From NCBI GenBank assembly GCA_023392205.1, contig JAEVZN010000410.1, positions 1 to 19,233 on the forward strand: a stretch of DNA of 19,233 nucleotides. Direction: 5' to 3'. Position numbers and translations under genes: made by a program. This document shows positions 14,512 through 19,233 of this stretch, piece by piece (position 1 is the first letter of the stretch; each line of letters starts with the position of its first letter). The DNA comes from Pseudomonadota bacterium (GTDB lineage Bacteria > Pseudomonadota > Alphaproteobacteria > Rhizobiales > Xanthobacteraceae). Below the pieces are notes generated by a model, which searched no databases, was not told the DNA's origin, and was given only the letters and a program-made list of their open reading frames with translations.

Positions 14512-15435
14512 TCAGGCCGCGGGCTTTTCGGTGTCGTCGCGGCGCATGGCGAGCAGCGATTGCGTGAGCTGCTCGACGAATTTGGCGGACGCCAGAGGCA
14601 GATTGCGCCCGTTGAGCTGGCCGAGCACGAGGTCGCCGCGCGGCGCATCGCGTTCATCGATATCCCGTATGACCAGACCCCGCGCTTCGTCAGATTGTGC
14701 GCCGATTGCGATCTGAAACGATATAACGTTGTCGCGCATCACGAGATGGCGCAAGAATTCGAATGAGTTGGATTGCGCAACGATATCGAAGCGCAGATTC
14801 TTGCGCGCCAGGGCTTCGTCGAGCAGCTGCCGTCCGCCAATGCCCGGCTCCGCCAGAGCAACCGGATACCGCGCGCAATCGCGCAGGCGCAGCGTCGGCC
14901 TGCCCGCAAGTGGATGATTTGCCGGGAGTATCGCCACCAGCCGCTGCTCGAAGGAGATCAGCGGCCGAAAGTTCGGCAGATATGGCGGCCTGAACACCAG
15001 CACCAGATCGACGTCGTAACTGGCGAGACTTTCCATCGCGCGGTTATGGTCCTGCACGCGCACATCGAAATGCACCAGCGGAAAGCGCGCCCGATAGGCG
15101 GCGACCTCGCGCGGCAGAAATTCCAGTGCCAGCGCCTGACTGGCAGACAGCCGCACAGTGCCGCGCCGCATCCCCTTCAGGTCCTCGATCCGCGACCGGA
15201 TGCGATCCAGATCGGCGGTCTGCTCCCGCACATAATGGACGAACAATTCTCCCGCCGCGGTGAGGCGCACCCCGCGCGGCCGCCGCTCGAACAGCGGCGT
15301 ATCGAGCTCCTGCTCCAGATCCATGATCCGCCTGTTGACGGCGGAGGATGTGACATTGAGCTGCTCTGCAGCCTTGCGGATCGATCCGGCCCGCGCCACG
15401 GCGTCGAAGTAATGAAGAAAACGCAGATGTTTCAA
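14512..15435 (-). CDS. LysR-family transcriptional regulator
   Basis: The product of about 307 residues has the LysR winged helix-turn-helix at the start (KHLRFLHYFDAVARAGSIRK, AAEQLNVTSSAVNRRIMDLEQ, LFERRPRGVRLTAAG) and a periplasmic-binding-like effector domain after it. The start is uncertain: TTG 15435 gives the canonical LysR N-terminus (M)KHLRF and has GGAAAGG 7 bases upstream; ATG 15474 and a start at 15525 extend the protein by unlike residues, the latter across the inverted repeat at 15480-15502. The gene is divergent from the SBP 3 operon, the classic LysR arrangement, so it is the probable activator of 15580-19233. It ends 5 bases from the amidohydrolase stop with no room for a terminator. 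Confidence 0.92.
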   Translation of the reverse strand: MKHLRFLHYFDAVARAGSIRKAAEQLNVTSSAVNRRIMDLEQELDTPLFERRPRGVRLTAAGELFVHYVREQTADLDRIRSRIEDLKGMRRGTVRLSASQALALEFLPREVAAYRARFPLVHFDVRVQDHNRAMESLASYDVDLVLVFRPPYLPNFRPLISFEQRLVAILPANHPLAGRPTLRLRDCARYPVALAEPGIGGRQLLDEALARKNLRFDIVAQSNSFEFLRHLVMRDNVISFQIAIGAQSDEARGLVIRDIDERDAPRGDLVLGQLNGRNLPLASAKFVEQLTQSLLAMRRDDTEKPAA

Positions 15436-15479
15436 TGCGTTGCCTTTCCAACGACCTGACCGACCCGCTTGCATGATGC

Positions 15480-15502
15480 CGTTCCGGCAGCGCTCCGGAA
15501 CG
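15480..15502. promoter_or_regulatory. Inverted repeat in the LysR/SBP 3 divergent gap, candidate operator
   Basis: CGTTCCGG (15480-15487) and CCGGAACG (15495-15502) are perfect 8-base arms around a 7-base centre. It lies 45 bases from the preferred LysR start and about 78 from the SBP 3 start, where a LysR recognition site would be expected. It does not fit the simple T-N11-A box with the standard spacing, so binding by the neighbouring LysR is inference. Confidence 0.45.
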
Positions 15503-15561
15503 AAATCGGCGGCAGATCGTAGCACTGATCCCTCCTAGCGTCAGCCCAAGTCCCTCACCCA

Positions 15562-15573
15562 AAGGAGAAAAAG
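15562..15573 (+). promoter_or_regulatory. Ribosome binding site placing the SBP 3 start at ACG/CTG
   Basis: A strong purine-rich Shine-Dalgarno (AAGGAGAAAAAG, followed by G) precedes ACG 15580 and CTG 15583. The first ATG/GTG/TTG in the open frame is GTG 15604, 37 bases after GGAG (15564-15567), too far for this site. It therefore argues for initiation at or near 15580. Confidence 0.7.
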
Positions 15574-15579
15574 GCCAAG

Positions 15580-16614
15580 ACGCTGAAACGCTCCCTTAGC
15601 TACGTGCTTGCCGCCGCGATCGGCCTCGCCGGCAGCCTTGAGATGACCGCGCCAGCAGCCGCACAAACCAAACTGAAAATGGTCCTGAACTGGAAATATC
15701 AGGGCCCGCAGGGCTGGTTCTTTCTGGCGCAGGACAAGGGCTATTTCAAAGAGGAAGGGCTGGATGTCACGATGGACCAGGGCAACGGCTCCGGCGCCGC
15801 CGTCCCGCTGGTTGCCAATGGCACCTATGACATCGGCTTTGGCGACATCAATGCGCTGATCGAACTGGCGTCGAAGAAGCCCGACGAGGCGCCGATTGCG
15901 GTCTACGTGATGTACAATCGCCCGCCCTTCACGGTGGCGGTAAAGGCCGACAGTCCGATCAAGGAACCGAAAGACTTTATCGGCAAAACGCTCGGCGGCG
16001 CGGCCAATGACGGGGCGCTTAAGCTGTTCCCCGCCTTGTGCAAGATGACACAGATCGACTGCAGCAAGGTGGCGATCACCAACATGCAGCCGAACCTGCG
16101 TGAGCAGATGCTGATGCAGGGCCAGGTCGACGGCGTGTTCGGCTATGTCAACACCATCCGCTTTTCCGCCAAGCTGATCGGCGTTGCGGACGACAAGCTG
16201 CGCTACATCAATTTCGGCGATTACGGGATGGATCTCTATTCCAACGCCATCATCGTGTCCCGCAAGCTCGTGAAGGAAAACCCGAAGGCCGTCGAGGGGC
16301 TGGTCCGCGCCATCAATCGTGGGATCAAGGATGCTCTGAAGGACCCGGATGCCGCCGTGGCCGCGGTGGTCAAGCGCGAGCCGCTCATCAAGACTCCGGT
16401 CGAGCGCGAACGCTTCGACGCCACCCTTCAGGATGAAATGAATCATCCGGAGATCGCCAGGATCGGCCTCGGAAACGTCGATCTGGATCGGCTGCAGAAG
16501 GCCATCGATATCCTGGTCGATGCCAACAACCTGCCGCGTAAGCCGGCAATCGACGAAGTCTTCACGGCGAAGTTCCTGCCGCCGGTGGAAGACCTCCCGA
16601 AGAAGCTGTTCTGA
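15580..16614 (+). CDS. NitT/TauT-family ABC transporter substrate-binding protein (SBP 3), non-canonical start
   Basis: This SBP is paralogous to SBP 2: KMVLNWKYQGPQGWFFLAQDKGYFKEEGLDVTMDQGNGS, YDIGFGDINALIE, MYNRPPF, NPKAVEGLVRAINRGIK. About 344 residues result if it starts at ACG 15580 (read as Met). That start gives an intact signal peptide, (M)LKRSLSYVLAAAIGLAG with an AAA-Q cleavage motif, and sits after a strong Shine-Dalgarno. CTG 15583 is an alternative. The first standard start, GTG 15604, would give 336 residues, lose the basic n-region and have no ribosome site. No in-frame ATG, GTG or TTG exists between the upstream stop (15526) and 15604. It probably works with the ABC ATPase at 18938. 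LysR (divergent) is the likely regulator. Confidence 0.9.
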   Translation, partial: TLKRSLSYVLAAAIGLAGSLEMTAPAAAQTKLKMVLNWKYQGPQGWFFLAQDKGYFKEEGLDVTMDQGNGSGAAVPLVANGTYDIGFGDINALIELASKKPDEAPIAVYVMYNRPPFTVAVKADSPIKEPKDFIGKTLGGAANDGALKLFPALCKMTQIDCSKVAITNMQPNLREQMLMQGQVDGVFGYVNTIRFSAKLIGVADDKLRYINFGDYGMDLYSNAIIVSRKLVKENPKAVEGLVRAINRGIKDALKDPDAAVAAVVKREPLIKTPVERERFDATLQDEMNHPEIARIGLGNVDLDRLQKAIDILVDANNLPRKPAIDEVFTAKFLPPVEDLPKKLF

Positions 16615-16624
16615 ACAACACACT

Positions 16625-16658
16625 TCTCCTCCTCGTCAGCTTCAGGGCGGGGAGGAGA
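16625..16658 (+). other. Hairpin between SBP 3 and SDR 2 genes
   Basis: TCTCCTCC (16625-16632) pairs with GGAGGAGA (16651-16658) around an 18-base loop. It lacks a T-run, so it is not a normal terminator. The 3' arm is Shine-Dalgarno-like but lies 34 bases before the SDR start. It may limit read-through from the SBP gene or stabilise its mRNA. Confidence 0.3.
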
Positions 16659-16692
16659 GCAAAAAGACTGCCAAGACCGGGATAGCTTTCAC

Positions 16693-17484
16693 ATGAATCT
16701 GGACCTCAATGGAAAGGTTGCGCTTATCACCGGCCCGGCCAAGGGCATGGGTGCTGCCATCACCAAGGCTTTTGCGGCCGAAGGCGCAAAGCTCGCGCTG
16801 ATCGGCCGCGACGTGGCGGCGATTGCACCGGTTGCCGACACGGTGCGGGCAAGTGGCGCGGAGGTTATCGTTGTTGCATGCGACCTGACCAGGCCAGAGC
16901 AATGCGACAATGCCGCGGATGCGGCCGCTCAAGCCTTCGGACGCATCGACATTCTGGTCAATGTCGCCGGAGGGTCCGGGCCGGTTGGCAAAACCGCGAC
17001 CGAGACCACGCCGGAAGAATTCGACGAGATCGTCACCCTCAACATGAATGGCTGCTTTCACACCATGCGCAGCGTCGTACCGGGGATGATCGCCCGGAAA
17101 TACGGCAAGATCGTCAATGTAGGCGGCACCTTCGGCATGCGCGGGCGCGCCGGACGCATGGCGTATTCGGCATCGAAATGGGGCTTGCGCGGCATCACCA
17201 AGAGCTTCGCGCTCGAAGTCGGCCAACACAACATCAACGTCAATTGTGTCGCACCGGGAATGGTCGACGGACCGCGCTTCCGCGACAAGGTCTGCGCCGA
17301 CATGGCGAAACGTCTCGGTATCAGTCCGGATGAAGCGGCCGAACGCCACGCCGCCGACTACGCGCTGAAACGCATCACGCTGGATGCGGATGTGGCTAAT
17401 GCCTGCCTGTTTCTCGCCAGCGACGTCTCGCGCCAGATCACCGGTGTCGACCTTCCGGTGGACGGCGGCTGGGCAATGCTGTGA
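16693..17484 (+). CDS. Short-chain dehydrogenase/reductase (SDR 2) without the canonical catalytic Ser
   Basis: The 263-residue Rossmann enzyme has cofactor motif TGPAKGMG (residues 13-20), an acidic CDL at residues 63-65, NVAG at 90-93, Asn117, Tyr158 and Lys162 (YSASK), and the C-terminal VDGG. The residue 13 before the catalytic Tyr, normally Ser, is Gly145 in IVNVGGTFG; Thr146 is next to it and could take over. The arginine at position 39 (GRD) at the end of beta-2 suggests NADP preference. It would oxidise or reduce a hydroxyl intermediate made by this operon. It follows SBP 3 by 78 bases, and its stop (17482-17484) lies 11 bases before the next ATG. Shine-Dalgarno is weak (GGGA). Confidence 0.9.
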   Translation: MNLDLNGKVALITGPAKGMGAAITKAFAAEGAKLALIGRDVAAIAPVADTVRASGAEVIVVACDLTRPEQCDNAADAAAQAFGRIDILVNVAGGSGPVGKTATETTPEEFDEIVTLNMNGCFHTMRSVVPGMIARKYGKIVNVGGTFGMRGRAGRMAYSASKWGLRGITKSFALEVGQHNINVNCVAPGMVDGPRFRDKVCADMAKRLGISPDEAAERHAADYALKRITLDADVANACLFLASDVSRQITGVDLPVDGGWAML

Positions 17485-17495
17485 GGGCCGCAGCC

Positions 17496-18941
17496 ATGAC
17501 AGACACCGCCGACCTCGTGATCCACAACGGCATCGTTGTTTCTCCGGATGCCGAATTCGCCGCAAGTATTGCGATCAAGGACGGAAAGATCTTTGCCGTC
17601 GGAGCACCCGGCGCGATGCCGGACGCTGCTGAAACCTTCGACGCCAAGGGCCTGCATATCCTGCCCGGCGCCATCGACGTTCATGTACATTTTCGCGATC
17701 CGGGCTATCCGCACAAGGAGGACTGGGCCAGCGGCACGGCTGCGGCGGCCTTCGGCGGCGTAACCACGGTATTCGACATGCCGAATACCATTCCGCCAAC
17801 CGGCAGCGCGGAGATCCTCGCGCAAAAACACGCTATAGCGGCCTCGAAAGCACATGTCGATTTCGGTCTCTATGGATTGCTTGGCGAGGACACAATCGCT
17901 CGTGTCCCGGATCTGATCGCGGGCGGCGTGATCGGCTTCAAGCTCTATATGGGCAACACCTTCGGCAAGATTCCATCGCCCTCCACCGGCGCCATGCTGG
18001 AAGCCTTCGAGGTGGTTGCCGAAACCGGCAAACGCATCTCACTCCATGCCGAAACCAACTCGATCATGGAGCGACGGCAGACACGATTGACCCAAGCGAG
18101 CCGGCATGATGCCCTCGCACACCTCGAATCACGTCCGGCCGTGGTGGCCGTCGAAGCGGTCAGCCGCGCGTGCATCCTCTCGGAATGGACCGGCGCGCGC
18201 ATCCATATCCTGCACATTTCCTCGGCCGAAGAATTGCGCCCGCTGCGCGAAGCCAAGGCCCGCGGCGTCGACGTGACCGGCGAGACATGTCCACAATATC
18301 TTCTTCTGTCGAGCGACGACTATGCACGCTTCGGCGGCGTAATCCGCGTCAACCCGCCGGTCCGGGAAAAAGCGAATCAGGAACCGATCTGGGCCGCGCT
18401 CGCCGACGGCACTATCGACATGATCGCCACGGATCACGCGCCGCATGCACCGGAGGAGAAGACCCGCGGTGACATCTGGGAGGTCGATTGCGGCTTTCCC
18501 GGCGTTGAAACGCAGATGCCGGCCATGCTGACGGAGGTCAATGCCGGCCGCATGTCGATCTGCGATTATGTGCGCTGGAGTTCCTTCAATCCGGCCCGGA
18601 TCTGGGGGCTCTTTCCGCGCAAGGGGGCAATCGCGCCGGGTGCCGACGCCGACCTCGCGCTCGTTGACCTGTCCGCCGAATGGACAATCGACGACGCGAA
18701 AATTCAGTCCCGTTCCAAAATCTCTCCGTGGCACGGCCGCAGCGTGAAGGGCCTTCCCGTCCATACCATCGTGCGCGGGCGCTTTGTCATGCGTGACCGC
18801 GTCCTGATGCCCGGCACAGAAGGCTTCGGGCGTTCGGTCCATTCCTTGCAAGAGATGCCAGCACCGGAAACCCGGAACGCAGACAAGACAACCAAGGCCG
18901 TCACCGCCGCCGGCCAACCTGCCACGGGACACGCAGCATGA
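17496..18941 (+). CDS. Dihydroorotase/allantoinase/hydantoinase-like cyclic amidohydrolase
   Basis: The 481-residue amidohydrolase-superfamily enzyme has a complete binuclear metal site: His63 and His65 (DVHVHFRDPG), Lys149 in GFKLYMG (the carbamylated lysine), His184 (SLHAET), His240 (ILHISS) and Asp313 (TDHAPH). The HFRDPG, MPNT and DHAPH motifs place it with dihydroorotase and allantoinase rather than pure dihydropyrimidinase, but context (SBPs, SDR, LysR, no pyr genes) argues for opening a cyclic amide or imide in catabolism rather than pyrimidine synthesis. The C-terminus carries a roughly 25-residue polar, Ala/Thr-rich tail that is probably disordered. ATG 17496 is preferred over GTG 17481, since GAGGG (17483-17487) is 8 bases upstream. 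Its stop overlaps the ABC ATPase start (ATGA). Confidence 0.91.
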   Translation: MTDTADLVIHNGIVVSPDAEFAASIAIKDGKIFAVGAPGAMPDAAETFDAKGLHILPGAIDVHVHFRDPGYPHKEDWASGTAAAAFGGVTTVFDMPNTIPPTGSAEILAQKHAIAASKAHVDFGLYGLLGEDTIARVPDLIAGGVIGFKLYMGNTFGKIPSPSTGAMLEAFEVVAETGKRISLHAETNSIMERRQTRLTQASRHDALAHLESRPAVVAVEAVSRACILSEWTGARIHILHISSAEELRPLREAKARGVDVTGETCPQYLLLSSDDYARFGGVIRVNPPVREKANQEPIWAALADGTIDMIATDHAPHAPEEKTRGDIWEVDCGFPGVETQMPAMLTEVNAGRMSICDYVRWSSFNPARIWGLFPRKGAIAPGADADLALVDLSAEWTIDDAKIQSRSKISPWHGRSVKGLPVHTIVRGRFVMRDRVLMPGTEGFGRSVHSLQEMPAPETRNADKTTKAVTAAGQPATGHAA

Positions 18942-19233
18942 AACCTCGGCCCCCTCGCCTCTTTCACGACGACGCCTTCGTCGAACTTGAAAATGTCGAA
19001 CTGATTTATGGCCGGGGCGACAAGCAGGTACAGGCCCTGACCGCAACCAGTCTGACCATCGGCAAAGGCGATTTTGTTGCGTTGGTCGGGCCGAGTGGAT
19101 GCGGAAAATCCACGATCCTGAAACTGGTCACAGGTCTGCTCAAGGCAACCAATGGTTACGTTTACGTGTCCGGTCGCGAGGTCGGTGCCGAACCCATGCG
19201 CGTCGGCATGGCGTTCCAGAATCCCACCCTGTT
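18938..19233 (+). CDS. NitT/TauT-family ABC transporter ATP-binding protein, N-terminal fragment
   Basis: About 98 residues are present before the window ends. They carry Walker A GPSGCGKS in ALVGPSGCGKSTILKLVTGL and the Q-loop FQNPTL. The segments FVELENVELIYG and QALTATSLTIGKGDF are the usual opening strands of SsuB/TauB-type ATPases. The start overlaps the cyclic amidohydrolase stop (ATGA, 18938-18941). A permease gene is expected downstream. It most likely energises uptake with SBP 3 and possibly SBP 2, as it is the only ATPase in this half. Confidence 0.93.
   Translation, partial: MKPRPPRLFHDDAFVELENVELIYGRGDKQVQALTATSLTIGKGDFVALVGPSGCGKSTILKLVTGLLKATNGYVYVSGREVGAEPMRVGMAFQNPTL

Noticed and set aside
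17496..18941. Housekeeping dihydroorotase (pyrC)
   Set aside because: Motifs allow it, but position between a catabolic SDR and an ABC importer and absence of pyrB or other pyr genes favour a catabolic cyclic amidohydrolase.
1..19233. Mobile elements, tRNA, rRNA or CRISPR
   Set aside because: I found no transposase or integrase motifs, no long terminal inverted repeats, no regularly spaced repeats and no tRNA-like cloverleaf in the few intergenic gaps.

Overview
The window is a dense, high-GC stretch of bacterial chromosome (about 92% coding, judged by eye) with short gaps and many ATGA/TAATG start-stop overlaps. Protein style and gene families point to an alphaproteobacterium, probably of the Hyphomicrobiales (Bradyrhizobium/Rhodopseudomonas-like); this is an impression from sequence style, not a database result. 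I saw no rRNA, tRNA, CRISPR array, transposase or phage gene. It reads as a catabolic and uptake island for an aromatic and/or nitrogen-containing ring compound.

Region A (1-1030): the 3' end of a Rieske ring-hydroxylating dioxygenase alpha-subunit gene, its beta subunit overlapping by ATGA, and a strong intrinsic terminator. Region B (1047-10309): a NitT/TauT-type ABC importer whose substrate-binding protein (SBP) gene is divergent from the ATPase and permease genes. An AT-rich intergenic with a perfect dyad separates them. The ATPase gene opens a tightly packed run of ten genes: ATPase, permease, GntR/FCD regulator, cupin, malate/lactate-dehydrogenase-family oxidoreductase, RidA-family protein, SDR, class A flavin monooxygenase, ACMSD-like amidohydrolase, second cupin. 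Region C (10400-11543, minus strand): a GFA-family zinc protein and a VOC (glyoxalase/extradiol dioxygenase fold) protein.

Region D (11544-14506): a second SBP behind an excellent sigma-54 (-24/-12) promoter, then a deaminase/chlorohydrolase-type amidohydrolase. Region E (14512-19233): a divergent LysR regulator, then a third SBP (paralogous to the second, with an apparently non-canonical start codon), an SDR without the usual catalytic Ser, a dihydroorotase/hydantoinase-like cyclic amidohydrolase, and the start of another ABC ATPase cut by the window end.

Working model (inference): importers take up a small nitrogenous ring compound; ring dioxygenase and flavin monooxygenase hydroxylate it; cupin and VOC proteins are candidates for ring-opening or isomerisation; amidohydrolases, a cyclic amidase and a RidA-like protein handle C-N or carboxyl chemistry; SDR and Ldh-family enzymes handle alcohol/keto intermediates. 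The sigma-54 promoter suggests that at least the second half could be nitrogen-controlled. The substrate cannot be named from sequence.
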